A stretch of DNA of 64,000 bases from JBPCQA01 sp050998615 (GTDB lineage: Bacteria; Actinomycetota; Actinomycetes; Propionibacteriales; Nocardioidaceae). The stretch spans positions 124,001 to 188,000 of the forward strand of contig JBPCQA010000019.1 of NCBI GenBank assembly GCA_050998615.1, written 5' to 3'. The notes below the pieces were generated by a model, which saw nothing but the letters and a program-made list of their open reading frames with translations, searched no databases and was not told where the DNA came from. Within the stretch, counting starts at the first letter, position 1; each line of letters begins with the position of its first letter. Shown here piece after piece: positions 26,356-35,951 of this stretch. Made by a program: the position numbers and the translations under genes.

Positions 26356-27360
26356 ATGAAGAAGCTCATCAACAGTCCGGCAGACGTGGTCGCGGACGCA
26401 CTGCTCGGCATCGAAGCGGCGTACGGCGATCGGGTGCGGGTGGACCACGCAAACAAGATCGTCTATCGCAAGGAGGCGACCCGACAGGGCAAAGTGGGTC
26501 TGGTCTCCGGTGGCGGGTCGGGGCACGAACCCATGCATGGCGGATACGTCGGGCCCGGGATGCTCGATGCCGCCTGTGCCGGTGAGGTGTTCACCTCTCC
26601 GGTCCCCGACCAGATGATGGCAGCGACGAAAGAGGTCGACGCCGGCGCCGGCGTCCTCCACATCGTGAAGAACTACACCGGCGACGTGATGAACTTCGAG
26701 ATGGCCGCGGAGATGGCGGCGGCTGAGTCGGGTGTCGACGTGGTGTCGGTCGTTACGGACGATGACGTCGCGGTCCAAGACAGCCTTTACACGGCGGGCC
26801 GCCGCGGCGTGGGAGTCACCGTGCTGCTCGAGAAGATCGTCGGTGCCGCTGCGGAGGAGGGACGCCCCTTGGCAGGGATCGCCGACCTGGCGCGCAGCAT
26901 CAACGACCGTGGCCGCAGCATGGGTATGGCGCTCACCTCGTGCACGGTCCCCGCAGCAGGCAAACCGACCTTTGAGCTGGCCGAGAACGAGATCGAGCTG
27001 GGGATCGGCATCCACGGCGAGCCGGGACGCGAGCGTCGACCTTTGGTCTCCGCTCACGAGATCGCCGCCATGTTGGTGGATCCCATCCTTAAGGACCTTC
27101 CCTACCAGCAAGGTGACTCGGTGATCGCCATGCTTAATGGGATGGGCGGCACTCCGCTGATCGAGCTGTACGTCATGTATCACGAGGTGAAGGAGCTCCT
27201 CGACAAGGCGGGCATCACCGTTGCTCGGTGCTTAGTGGGCAACTACATCACCTCCCTGGAAATGGCTGGCTGCTCCATGACGCTGCTCAAGGCCGATGAC
27301 GAGCTCGTCAAGCTGTGGGACGCGCCGGTCAACACACCCGGTCTTCGGTGGGGGTCTTGA
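26356..27360 (+). CDS. dhaK: Dihydroxyacetone kinase subunit DhaK
   Basis: 334 aa. PTS-type DHA kinase subunit that binds dihydroxyacetone covalently. SGGGSGHEPMHGGYVG carries the His that hydrogen-bonds substrate, and GIGIHGEPG carries the His that forms the hemiaminal. With DhaL and DhaM it converts DHA + PEP to DHAP + pyruvate. First gene of dhaKLM; 4 nt to dhaL. ATG at 26356 chosen because it gives the conserved MKKLINSP N-terminus. Confidence 0.96.
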   Translation: MKKLINSPADVVADALLGIEAAYGDRVRVDHANKIVYRKEATRQGKVGLVSGGGSGHEPMHGGYVGPGMLDAACAGEVFTSPVPDQMMAATKEVDAGAGVLHIVKNYTGDVMNFEMAAEMAAAESGVDVVSVVTDDDVAVQDSLYTAGRRGVGVTVLLEKIVGAAAEEGRPLAGIADLARSINDRGRSMGMALTSCTVPAAGKPTFELAENEIELGIGIHGEPGRERRPLVSAHEIAAMLVDPILKDLPYQQGDSVIAMLNGMGGTPLIELYVMYHEVKELLDKAGITVARCLVGNYITSLEMAGCSMTLLKADDELVKLWDAPVNTPGLRWGS

Positions 27361-27364
27361 GCCG

Positions 27365-28006
27365 ATGAGCCAGTCGGTGAGCATGGCGGCCTTCACGGCG
27401 TGGCTTCGCGACTTCGCCACGGTCGTCAACGAGCAGGCCGGAGAGCTCACTGCGCTCGATGCAGCGATCGGCGACGCCGACCACGGCAGCAACCTCGACC
27501 GGGGCATGCAGGCCGTGCTCAAGATGCTCGAGTCCGACGAGTTCGACACGCCCGATGCGCTGTTCAAGAAAGTCGGCATGACCTTGGTCAGCACCGTCGG
27601 CGGTGCCAGCGGTCCGCTGTACGGCACGTTCTTTCTGCGCTTCGGCGCCGCCCTACACGACAAGGCAGATGTGTCGGCCGAGGAGCTCGGCGAGGCGTTG
27701 CGTGCCGGGGTAGGTGGCGTCGTGACACGCGGCAAGGCCACGCTCGGCGACAAGACGATGTACGACGTCTGGGCGCCGGCCGTCGACGCCTATGACCAAG
27801 CCGTCACCGATGGCCGCGACCTCGCGGAGGCGCTAAACACCGCCGTGGCAGCCGCCAGGGATGGCCGGGACGCCACCACGCCACTAGTCGCGCGCAAGGG
27901 GCGCGCCAGTTATCTCGGGGAACGCAGCGCCGGTCATCTGGACCCGGGAGCAGCGAGCACCACAATGCTCATCGAGTCCGCCGCCAAGACGCTCGGCTCC
28001 CAGTAA
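27365..28006 (+). CDS. dhaL: Dihydroxyacetone kinase subunit DhaL
   Basis: 213 aa. ADP-carrying subunit: the AIGDADHGSNLDRG motif holds the Asp residues that bind Mg-ADP; also GGASGPLYGTFF and GDKTMYDVWAPA. The bound nucleotide acts as a cofactor that is rephosphorylated by DhaM. ATG at 27365, 4 nt after dhaK. Confidence 0.96.
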   Translation: MSQSVSMAAFTAWLRDFATVVNEQAGELTALDAAIGDADHGSNLDRGMQAVLKMLESDEFDTPDALFKKVGMTLVSTVGGASGPLYGTFFLRFGAALHDKADVSAEELGEALRAGVGGVVTRGKATLGDKTMYDVWAPAVDAYDQAVTDGRDLAEALNTAVAAARDGRDATTPLVARKGRASYLGERSAGHLDPGAASTTMLIESAAKTLGSQ

Positions 28007-28030
28007 TCGACGCCGAGCAACCGACCCAAC

Positions 28031-30556
28031 ATGATCGGCATCGTTGTCGTCTCGCACAGTCACGCGTTGGCAACCGCGGCCGTCGCGCTCGCCACCCAGA
28101 TGGTCGACCAGGCCGAGTTGCCGAGGGTCAAGACGGCCGCGGGTCTTGACGAGTCCACGCTCGGCACGGATGCCGCCGCGGTGGCCGAGGCCATCATGGC
28201 CGCGGACAGTCCCGACGGCGTGCTCGTGCTTCTCGACCTTGGTAGCGCCGTGCTCAGCGCCGAAATGGCAACCGAACTCGTGGACACCGAGGTGGCGGCG
28301 CGGGTAAGGCTGTCCAGCGCGCCGCTCGTCGAGGGACTCGTCTCAGCCGTCGTGACGGCCGCCTCTGGTGCGTCCCTGAACGCGGTCGCAGAGGAAGCGG
28401 AGCGTGGGCTTGCCGCCAAGCGGAGCCATCTCAACGAAACCCCGCCTGACCAGGAGAAGGCCGACAAAGACGAGGCGACACCAGGTCCGCCACAACCCGA
28501 TGCGGCGGCGGACATCGTGGTGTCCAGTGCACACGGGTTGCATGCCAGGCCCGCGGCCCGGCTTGTGCAACGTGTGAGCTCGTTTGACGCCGACGTGTCA
28601 TTGACCAATCTCGACTCCGGCGGCGATCCGGTCGATGCCGGAAGCCTCAGCCGAGTAGCCACCATCGACGCCGGTCAGGGAACCAGGGTGAGAGTCGAGG
28701 CCCGCGGTGCCGACGCGGCAGCCGCCGTACGAGCGGTTGTCGAGCTTGCCGACCGGGCGTTCGGCGACAACGATAAAGATCCATCCGATCCGGGCGAGCC
28801 CGCACACCGCGACCTGCGGCCGCCGCCGGTCACCGCACTGGACATGGCGATGGGGCCGGTGATCGTCCCTCCGGCGCCCCCCGACCTGACCGGATACCAG
28901 CCTGGGGATGTCGAGGAGGAAGGGCGCCGGCTGGAGCAGGCGATCGGTGCCGGGGCAACAGACCTGGAGCAGCTGCAACGGCGCGCTGCGCAACAGCTGG
29001 GAGGTGGCGAGGCAGATATCTTCGCCGCGCAGTCGGCGTTGCTTCACGATGACAGCGTGACCGACCAGGCCCGCTCGGCCATCGGCGATGGCGCTGCCGC
29101 CACCCAGGCGTGGGCTAACGCGATGGATGAGTCGGCGAGCCGGTTCGAGAGTCTGGCCGACGCCTACCAGCGCGCGCGGGCCCAAGACGTGCGCAGTGTC
29201 CGCGACCGCGTGCTGCGGCGGTTGGCCGGCGTCCCCGTGCAGCAGTCGTTCGAGCACGGAGTGCTCGTGGTGCCAGAGCTTGACGCGGCGACTGCCGCGA
29301 CCCTCGATCCAGAGCGCGTGCACGGTGTCGTGACCATGGCCGGTGGCGCCACCGGCCATGGCGTGATCGTGGCGAAGTCTCGCGGCATCCCGGTCATTAC
29401 CGATGTCGGGACCTCAGCCGACGTCGCTCCCGGCGTCGTCGTCGCGTTCGACGCGTCGACCGGGGAGTTCCTCGCCGAGCCCGATGCCGATGAGCGCCGC
29501 CGCTTCGAGACGATGATCGAGGACCGGGTCCGGCGCCGTACCACCGCCATCGCGGCAGCTGAGCAGCCCGCGATCACCACGGACGGCTGTCGGATCGCGG
29601 TGCTGGCCAACATCGGTTCGGTGGAAGACGCCGCCGTTGCCGGGCGGCTCGGCGCCGACGGCGCGGGGTTGGTGCGCACGGAAGTGCTGTTCGGTGACCA
29701 CACGGCCGCGCCCGACCGGCAGGCGCAGGCCGACGCATACCTGGCGATCGCAGCCGCATTGCCGGGCCGCCTGGTCACGATCCGCACCTGGGATGTCGGA
29801 GGCGACAAGCCACTGCCGTTTTTCCCGATGGCGACCGAGCGAAACCCGTTCTTGGGGGAGCGCGGGATCCGGGTATTCCGGCGTCGCCCCGACATGCTGG
29901 TCGAACAGCTGCAGGCGGTGTGGCTGGCGTCCAGACGCGCGACGGTGCGGGTGATGTTCCCAATGGTCTCGACGCTCGACGAGCTGACCTGGGCACGCGA
30001 ACAGTTGCAAATCGCGGCTCAGAAGGTCACTCAATCGACGACGGGCCGCGAGCCTGGCCATTCCCTGTCTGCGCGGGCTCTTAAGGTGGGCGTGATGGTG
30101 GAAGTGCCAGCCGCCGCGCTGCGGATCGCTACCCTGGGGGAGTTCGTGGACTTCGTCAGCATCGGCACCAACGACCTCACCCAGTACGCGCTGGCCGCTG
30201 ACCGTGGCAACGGCGCGGTGGCCGGGCTCGCCGACTCCCTCGACCCTGCGGTGTTGAGTCTGATTGATCGGGTCTGCTCCGATGCTCCCGCTGGAGTGGA
30301 GGTAGCGGTCTGCGGTGACGTCGCCAGCGATCCCCCGGCCGCAGTGTTGTTGGTTGGCCTGGGCGTGCGTGAGCTCAGCGTGACCGCTCCTTCGGTGCCG
30401 TTGGTCAAGCAGGCGGTGCGCGACACGAGCCTTGCGGCGGCGCAGCAACTCGCGCGGTCAGCGTTGCGGCAACGGTCCGCGGCCGACGTACGGCGTCTGC
30501 TGGCCACCAGCCAGGCGGTCAGTGACCACCCAGGAGTGGAGCCATCGCCTTGCTGA
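28031..30556 (+). CDS. dhaM: DhaM: EIIA(Dha)-HPr-complete Enzyme I fusion
   Basis: 841 aa. Residues 1-125: EIIA-Dha domain with phospho-His H9 (VVVSHSHAL). About 160-250: HPr domain with H171 (SSAHGLHARPAA). About 285-840: Enzyme I with phospho-His H443 (GGATGHGVIVAK), the PEP-binding IGTNDLTQY and the C-terminal catalytic Cys in VAVCGDVASDP. E. coli DhaM (about 470 aa) has only a fragment of EI; this protein has the full PEP-binding half, so it should phosphorylate itself from PEP and feed DhaL. 3' end overlaps the convergent oxidase gene by 38 bp. Confidence 0.93.
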   Translation: MIGIVVVSHSHALATAAVALATQMVDQAELPRVKTAAGLDESTLGTDAAAVAEAIMAADSPDGVLVLLDLGSAVLSAEMATELVDTEVAARVRLSSAPLVEGLVSAVVTAASGASLNAVAEEAERGLAAKRSHLNETPPDQEKADKDEATPGPPQPDAAADIVVSSAHGLHARPAARLVQRVSSFDADVSLTNLDSGGDPVDAGSLSRVATIDAGQGTRVRVEARGADAAAAVRAVVELADRAFGDNDKDPSDPGEPAHRDLRPPPVTALDMAMGPVIVPPAPPDLTGYQPGDVEEEGRRLEQAIGAGATDLEQLQRRAAQQLGGGEADIFAAQSALLHDDSVTDQARSAIGDGAAATQAWANAMDESASRFESLADAYQRARAQDVRSVRDRVLRRLAGVPVQQSFEHGVLVVPELDAATAATLDPERVHGVVTMAGGATGHGVIVAKSRGIPVITDVGTSADVAPGVVVAFDASTGEFLAEPDADERRRFETMIEDRVRRRTTAIAAAEQPAITTDGCRIAVLANIGSVEDAAVAGRLGADGAGLVRTEVLFGDHTAAPDRQAQADAYLAIAAALPGRLVTIRTWDVGGDKPLPFFPMATERNPFLGERGIRVFRRRPDMLVEQLQAVWLASRRATVRVMFPMVSTLDELTWAREQLQIAAQKVTQSTTGREPGHSLSARALKVGVMVEVPAAALRIATLGEFVDFVSIGTNDLTQYALAADRGNGAVAGLADSLDPAVLSLIDRVCSDAPAGVEVAVCGDVASDPPAAVLLVGLGVRELSVTAPSVPLVKQAVRDTSLAAAQQLARSALRQRSAADVRRLLATSQAVSDHPGVEPSPC

Positions 30557-31901
30557 TCAGGCTGGGGCGCCCGGTCGCCCGCTCCTCTTGATCAGCGACC
30601 GCCATGACACGTAGACCGGCATTGATGCCGAGCCACCGCAGCGGCTCCGGCTCCCAGCGGGGCGACCGATGCTCGACCCAGGGCAGTGTGGTCAGCTCGG
30701 TCGGGTTGCCGACGATGAGGTCGGCGAGCGTGCGACCCGCCAGGTTCGTGGTCGTCACACCGTCGCCGACGTACCCGCCGGCCCAGCCGATGCCGGTGCG
30801 CTGATCCAGGCCGACAGAAGGCGTCCAGTCACGGGGGACTCCTAGCGCGCCCCCCCATTCGTGGGTGAACGTCACGCCGGCAAGCACCGGGAACATGTCA
30901 GTCAACGTCTCCCGGAGGCTCGCAAAAACCCGCTGCTTGCGGTCATGGGCGGGGCTCGTCGAGGACGCGAAGTGATACGGCGCTCCTCGACCGCCGAACG
31001 CCAGCCGGTCGTCTTGCGTGCGCTGTCCGTAGATGATCAGGTGACGGTGATCGGAGAACGTCTGCCGGTGAGCAAGCCCGATGTGTTCCCATACGTCGGT
31101 CGGGAGCGGCTGGGTGGCCACCATCAACGAGTAGAGGGGCACTAGGTCGCGACGAAACCCGGCCAAGGTGTGGGTGTAGCCCTCGGTGGCCCGCACGACG
31201 TAGTCGGCCCGCACCGTGGCGACCTGTGTGGTGATGCTGCTGGGCGCGATGTCGATGACCGGAGTCTGTTCGTAGATCATCACTCCGCGCCGCTCGACCG
31301 CCCGCGCGAGACCACGCACCAGTCGGCCGGGGTGGATTCTCGCGCAGTGTGGCGTGAACGTGGCGCCGAGCAGCTCCGTGGCCAGGGCATGCTCGGCTGC
31401 TTCGCTAGCGGTCAGCAGCCGCAGGTCATCATCGTCGTCACCCCACGCACGGCTGGCGTCGACCTCCTTCCGAGCACGCACGAGCTGGCTCTGGCTTCGG
31501 GCAAAGACGAGCTGGCCACCCTTGTGAAAGTGAGCGTCGATGCCTTCCTCGACCGTGACCCGGCCGACCTCGTCGATGCCGTTGCGCATGGTTTTGGTCA
31601 TGTGGTCGGCGAGGTCGCGCGAGGAGCCTGGCATCGCGGCGAGCCGTTCCCGTGAGGTGGGAAACAATGCCGAAAGCCAGCCACCGTTGCGTCCGGAGGC
31701 TCCGAAGCCGGCGATGTCGCGTTCGATGACGATCACCCGCAGGGACGGGTCCGCGAGCTTCAGGTAGTACGCCGTCCATAAGCCGGTAAAGCCGGCGCCA
31801 ACGATCGCCACATCCGCGTCGGTCGATGAGATGAGGGGCGCGCGTGGGCAGAGATCCTCGCCGCACGTCTCATGCCACAACGAGAGGCCGCCGTAGTTCA
31901 C
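30519..31901 (-). CDS. FAD-dependent amine oxidoreductase (DAO family)
   Basis: 460 aa from GTG 31901, which overlaps the upstream regulator stop (GTGA); a TTG at 31913 would add four residues. FAD motif AIVGAGFTGLWTAYYLKL, SGRNGGWLSALFP, and a C-terminal GGYVGDGVTTTNLAGRTL. Paralogous in type to the oxidase at 23533 but clearly different in sequence. Together with the Lrp regulator and aminotransferase it probably serves amine or polyamine breakdown. Confidence 0.87.
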   Translation of the reverse strand: MNYGGLSLWHETCGEDLCPRAPLISSTDADVAIVGAGFTGLWTAYYLKLADPSLRVIVIERDIAGFGASGRNGGWLSALFPTSRERLAAMPGSSRDLADHMTKTMRNGIDEVGRVTVEEGIDAHFHKGGQLVFARSQSQLVRARKEVDASRAWGDDDDDLRLLTASEAAEHALATELLGATFTPHCARIHPGRLVRGLARAVERRGVMIYEQTPVIDIAPSSITTQVATVRADYVVRATEGYTHTLAGFRRDLVPLYSLMVATQPLPTDVWEHIGLAHRQTFSDHRHLIIYGQRTQDDRLAFGGRGAPYHFASSTSPAHDRKQRVFASLRETLTDMFPVLAGVTFTHEWGGALGVPRDWTPSVGLDQRTGIGWAGGYVGDGVTTTNLAGRTLADLIVGNPTELTTLPWVEHRSPRWEPEPLRWLGINAGLRVMAVADQEERATGRPSLISKAMAPLLGGH

Positions 31902-32371
31902 CGCACTCCCCAAGAGTATGTCTGCTTGTGCAGCTTCAGGTACATGAACGATTCCGTCGATCGCACACCCTCGATGGCGCGAATGCGAGTGGACAGCAGG
32001 TCGAGCAGATGCTCATCGCTCTCACACACCACCTCGACCATTAGGTCGAAAGAGCCAGCCGTGATCACCACGTAGTCGACCTCGGACATGGTGGAAAGCG
32101 CCTCGGCGATCGGGGAAAGGTCGCCCTCGGCGTGGATGCCGATCATGGCCTGTCGCGCGAAGCCGAGCTGGAGGGGATCGGTGACCGCAACGATTTGCAT
32201 TACGCCGGCGTCGAGGAGTCGCTGGACTCGCTGTCGCACCGCAGCCTCGGACAGGCCGACTGCCTTGCCGATGGCGGCGTACGGCATCCGACCATCGTGT
32301 TGGAGCTGCTCAATGATGCCCTTGGACGTCTCGTCCAGGGCACTCGGCGGGTGCGCGCTGCGGATGGCCAC
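31898..32371 (-). CDS. Lrp/AsnC-family transcriptional regulator
   Basis: 157 aa from the GTG at 32371 (weak TGAGG upstream); a GTG at 32437 would give 179 aa, and I cannot exclude it. N-terminal HTH LDETSKGIIEQLQHDGRMPYAAIGKAVGLSEAAVRQ is AsnC-type; the RAM ligand-binding domain follows (MIGIHAEGDLSPIAEAL, DLMVEVVCESDEHLLDL). It likely senses an amino acid or amine and controls the adjacent oxidase and aminotransferase genes. Confidence 0.88.
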   Translation of the reverse strand: MAIRSAHPPSALDETSKGIIEQLQHDGRMPYAAIGKAVGLSEAAVRQRVQRLLDAGVMQIVAVTDPLQLGFARQAMIGIHAEGDLSPIAEALSTMSEVDYVVITAGSFDLMVEVVCESDEHLLDLLSTRIRAIEGVRSTESFMYLKLHKQTYSWGVR

Positions 32372-32620
32372 GGACCTCAGTGTGGTGACCGAATCCGCAG
32401 ATTGCAAGCACTGTACGGCGGATTTCGTCGTCTTCACCGTTGATGCCGACGAAATGTCTCGCAGGCACTCGAGTCATCCCGAAGTTTGAGCAGGCCCAAT
32501 GCCGCCTGGGCCACGCTTGGCCTATCCCTTCGTGACGCAAGCGGATGCCGTTGAACGACTCGTGGATCGCAGCGACCGCCGTTGGCACGCGGCTTCAGCC
32601 GTCGGGTTCGGCGAGCGTTG

Positions 32621-34030
32621 TCAGATTTTGGCGGCGGCTTCGGTGAGCACCGAGCGGAGGAGTTGCTCGATCTCGTCGAAGTGTTGCTGGTCGCAGATGA
32701 GCGGTGGTGACAGCTGGATGACCGGGTCGCCTCTGTCGTCTGCGCGGCAGTAGAGGCCGGCGTCGTACAAGGCCTTGGACAAGAAGCCGCGGAGCAGACG
32801 CTCGGATTCTTCGGCGTCGAACGTCTCTTTGGTAGACCGGTCCTTGACCAACTCGATGCCGTAGAAGAAGCCGTCACCGCGAATGTCGCCGACGATCGAC
32901 AGATCGGAGAGCTTCTCGAGGGTGGCGCGGAACGCGTCTTGGTTGTCAAGCACGTGTTGGTTGATGCCCTCACGCTCGAACACGTCGAGGTTGGCCATGG
33001 CGACGGCGGTCGAAACCGGATGGCCACCGAACGTGTAGCCGTGGTAGAAGGTCGCGTCGCCATGGGCAAACGGCTCGAACAGCCGATCGGTCGCGATCAT
33101 CGCGCCGAGCGGGGCATATCCGGACGTGATGCCCTTCGCGCAGGTGATCATGTCCGGAAGATAGCCGTAACGTTCGGATCCGAACATGTGACCGAGCCGT
33201 CCAAACGCGCAGATGACCTCATCGCTGACGAGCAGCACGTCGTACTCGTCGCAAATCTCGCGGACCCGCTGGAAGTAGCCGGGAGGCGGCGGGAAGCAGC
33301 CGCCGGCGTTCTGCACCGGCTCCAAGAACACGGCTGCCACGGTGTCGGCGCCTTCGTTCTCGATCGCGACGGCGATTTCGTTGGCCGCCCATTGACCGAA
33401 CGCCTCGAGGTCGTCGCCATGCTGGGGAGCACGGTAGAAGTTGGTGTTGGGCACCCGGAACGTGCTCGGAACCAGCGGCTCGAACGGCGCCTTGAGATCC
33501 GGCAGGCCGGTGATCGACAGCGCCCCCTGGGTCGTGCCGTGGTAGGCGATCGCGCGGGAGATGACCTTGTGCTTGCCGGGCTTGCCGGTCAGCTTGAAGT
33601 ACTGCTTGGCGAGCTTCCACGCCGACTCGACAGCTTCTCCGCCACCGCTGGTGAAGAAAACCCGGTTGAGATCGCCTGGCGCGTAGCTGGCCACTCGTTG
33701 GGCCAGCTCGATGGCATTCGGGTGGGCATACGACCACAGCGGCATGAACGCGAGCTGCTGCGCCTGCTTGGCCGCCGCCTCCGCGAGCTCGACGCGGCCA
33801 TGACCGAGCTGACTCACGAACAGACCCGCCAGCGCATCGAGGTAGCGCTTGCCTTTGGCGTCGTAGATGTAGGCGCCCTCACCCCGGACGATGATCGGCA
33901 CCTCGGCGTCGTCGTGCGACGACATCCGGGTGAAGTGCATCCACAGGTGGTCACGGGCAGACTGCTGCAGCGCGGCATAGTCGAGGTCAAGCGACGTGTC
34001 AATTGTCATGTCCATAGTCTGCCGAATCAA
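32621..34030 (-). CDS. Class III PLP-dependent aminotransferase (putrescine/diamine type)
   Basis: 469 aa. PLP lysine in CAKGITSGYAPLGA; also FTSGGGEAVESAWKLAKQYF, AYHGTTQGALS, VLLVSDEVICAFGRLG and YHGYTFGGHPVSTAVAMANL. Most like omega-aminotransferases of the SpuC/putrescine-pyruvate group, giving 4-aminobutanal from putrescine. In-frame ATGs at 34015 and 34009 are alternative starts. Same strand as the Lrp regulator, 250 nt away. Confidence 0.88.
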   Translation of the reverse strand: MIRQTMDMTIDTSLDLDYAALQQSARDHLWMHFTRMSSHDDAEVPIIVRGEGAYIYDAKGKRYLDALAGLFVSQLGHGRVELAEAAAKQAQQLAFMPLWSYAHPNAIELAQRVASYAPGDLNRVFFTSGGGEAVESAWKLAKQYFKLTGKPGKHKVISRAIAYHGTTQGALSITGLPDLKAPFEPLVPSTFRVPNTNFYRAPQHGDDLEAFGQWAANEIAVAIENEGADTVAAVFLEPVQNAGGCFPPPPGYFQRVREICDEYDVLLVSDEVICAFGRLGHMFGSERYGYLPDMITCAKGITSGYAPLGAMIATDRLFEPFAHGDATFYHGYTFGGHPVSTAVAMANLDVFEREGINQHVLDNQDAFRATLEKLSDLSIVGDIRGDGFFYGIELVKDRSTKETFDAEESERLLRGFLSKALYDAGLYCRADDRGDPVIQLSPPLICDQQHFDEIEQLLRSVLTEAAAKI

Positions 34031-34321
34031 ACCGGCGTTGGCAAGTGAATCCGTTGCCTAGATTGATCCAGTACGACGACCTGGCCTGCATACAGCCATG
34101 CTCTCGACGGAATCCGTATGTACTCGACCATGGGTCTCGGCACCACGGCCGTGACTTTGGAGCGGTCCGGATCTCCGCCCCGGGACGTCAGGGCTGCGCG
34201 GCTTGCACGTCCAAGCGGCGACCAAGTGGGCATTCCAGGCCCTGACCGCACGGCTTCGCCGTCCGCTGATGGCTTCCTCAACCACCGTTAGTCCGGCTCG
34301 TCCACCGTGGATGTGGCCTCC
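34031..34321. other. Intergenic region with degraded palindromic repeat
   Basis: 291 bp between two minus-strand genes. It must carry the aminotransferase promoter. At 34272-34289 TTCCTCAACCACCGT matches one side of the dispersed repeat family, preceded by a small hairpin ACGGC-TTC-GCCGT (about 34244-34256). No supportable gene. Confidence 0.45.
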
Positions 34322-35926
34322 TCAACGAGCGGGTCCGGGCAGACAGAGCGATCGGCGTACGGCGGCCGCGACCGCGTCGCCGTCTGCGCCGCGAACCACG
34401 GCGGCGACGTGGGCGTCGGGACGCACGATCCACGCCTCACCAGGTAGCACACCTAGCGCGGCGCGAACGGCACCGGTCGAGTCGATCGCGTCGAGCCACA
34501 TCACCTGAACCGGAGCGGCGAGGGAGCCGGCGGCTCGCTTGGCGATGGCCACGTCTGCTCTTTCGGCACACAGCACGGTGACGCCCCGACGGGCGATCTC
34601 GCGTAGTCTGACCTCTTCGCGGTCACCAAGCGGCACGTCAGGCACCAGCATGCCCGGCCCAGGTGCTGGCAGGTCACCGCGCGACGGGCGCCCACCATAC
34701 GGGTGGTCCACCGACGCCGTGGTGAGCGGCGAGTCGACGTACCAGAACGGCTCGGCGAGCCGGCCGGAGTCGACGAGTGGGCGCGCAGCAGGGTCGGTGG
34801 CGGCACGCTCCAGCGTCGAGCGGCGGACGCGTCGTTGCTCGTCAGTGTGCGGCACCAGGAAGTCCATGGTGGCGGTGGTGATTGCCAGGTTCTCGACCGC
34901 GGCGGCGTGCCGCTCGTCGTGGTACGACGTCAGCAACTCCTGCGGTGCCCACTCGCGCAAGACGAATGCCAGCTTCCACGCGGCGTTCTCGGCGTCCTGC
35001 ACCCCGGAGTTGAGGCCACGAGCCCCGAACGGCGCCATCAGATGCGCACAGTCGCCAGCCAGCAGCACCCGACCGGCAGCCATGGTGTTTGCCAGGCGCG
35101 ACGAGAAGCGGTAGACCGACTTCCACACGATCTCGTACGCCCGGTCGCCGATGATCTGCCGGATACGCCGGTCCAGGTGACCCGTGTTCTCGTCGTGTGC
35201 CAAGTCGTAACTACTCGGCACCTGCCAGTCGATGCGGTACGTCGAGTCGGGGCACGGGTGGATCAGCACCTGGCGGCCGCGGTTCCACGGCGGGTCGAAG
35301 AAGAATCTCCGCTCGCGTGCCCAGTCGGGTAGGTCGGCGCGGATGTCGCAGATCAGGAACTTGTCCTCGAATGAGTGACCCTCGAATTTCACCCCAAGCG
35401 CGTCGTGAAGCTCACGACAGCGAGCACCCGAGCAGGCCACCACATAGCGTGCGTGCAGCTCGGTTTCGCCGTCCGGCGTGCGGCAGCGCAGGCACACGCC
35501 TTCGTCACCTTGCCGCAGGTCAACCACCTCGCAGGCCCAGCGAACGTCGATCAGTGACGAGGCGGCGATCCTTGCGTCGAGGATCTCCTCGGTGCGTGAC
35601 TGAGAGATGTTCACGAACGGCGGGTACGCCGACCGGACGGTGTCGGTGAAGCCGTGCCGGAACACTTCCTGGTCGCGGTAGTAAGTGCGGGCGGTCGTCC
35701 AGGTGACCCCTTCCGCGGTGATCTGCTCCCCGGCGCCGACCGAGCCCCAAATGTCCAGGACATCTCGCTGCTGACAAATCGCCTTCGATCCGACGAGATC
35801 TCGGCGGGGTCGCAGGTCGGTGACGATCACCGGGATCCCCCACCGGGCCAGCAGCAAGGCAGTCGTCTGGCCGACCGGGCCGTTGCCGAGCACGACAACC
35901 GGCGCGATGTCGGGTGTGCAGGCCAT
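34322..35926 (-). CDS. FAD-dependent aromatic-ring monooxygenase (MhpA/PheA-like)
   Basis: 534 aa. Class A flavoprotein monooxygenase: GNGPVGQTTALLLARWG (FAD/Rossmann), the DG-like core about residue 165-200, and GDCAHLMAPFGARGLNSGVQDAENAAWKL (FAD ribityl contact). The C-terminal thioredoxin-like domain (from about 420) is as in 3-(3-hydroxyphenyl)propionate hydroxylases. Substrate unknown; no ring-cleavage dioxygenase is adjacent. 25 nt downstream of the MBL-fold gene, same strand, likely one operon. Confidence 0.88.
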   Translation of the reverse strand: MACTPDIAPVVVLGNGPVGQTTALLLARWGIPVIVTDLRPRRDLVGSKAICQQRDVLDIWGSVGAGEQITAEGVTWTTARTYYRDQEVFRHGFTDTVRSAYPPFVNISQSRTEEILDARIAASSLIDVRWACEVVDLRQGDEGVCLRCRTPDGETELHARYVVACSGARCRELHDALGVKFEGHSFEDKFLICDIRADLPDWARERRFFFDPPWNRGRQVLIHPCPDSTYRIDWQVPSSYDLAHDENTGHLDRRIRQIIGDRAYEIVWKSVYRFSSRLANTMAAGRVLLAGDCAHLMAPFGARGLNSGVQDAENAAWKLAFVLREWAPQELLTSYHDERHAAAVENLAITTATMDFLVPHTDEQRRVRRSTLERAATDPAARPLVDSGRLAEPFWYVDSPLTTASVDHPYGGRPSRGDLPAPGPGMLVPDVPLGDREEVRLREIARRGVTVLCAERADVAIAKRAAGSLAAPVQVMWLDAIDSTGAVRAALGVLPGEAWIVRPDAHVAAVVRGADGDAVAAAVRRSLCLPGPAR

Positions 35927-35951
35927 GATGAGCCGGTTGCGGACTCGGCGC

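Noticed and set aside
30519..30556. 38-bp overlap of dhaM and the FAD oxidase as a sign of a wrong gene end
   Set aside because: Convergent genes, each with intact family C-termini up to the region; short tail overlaps are common.
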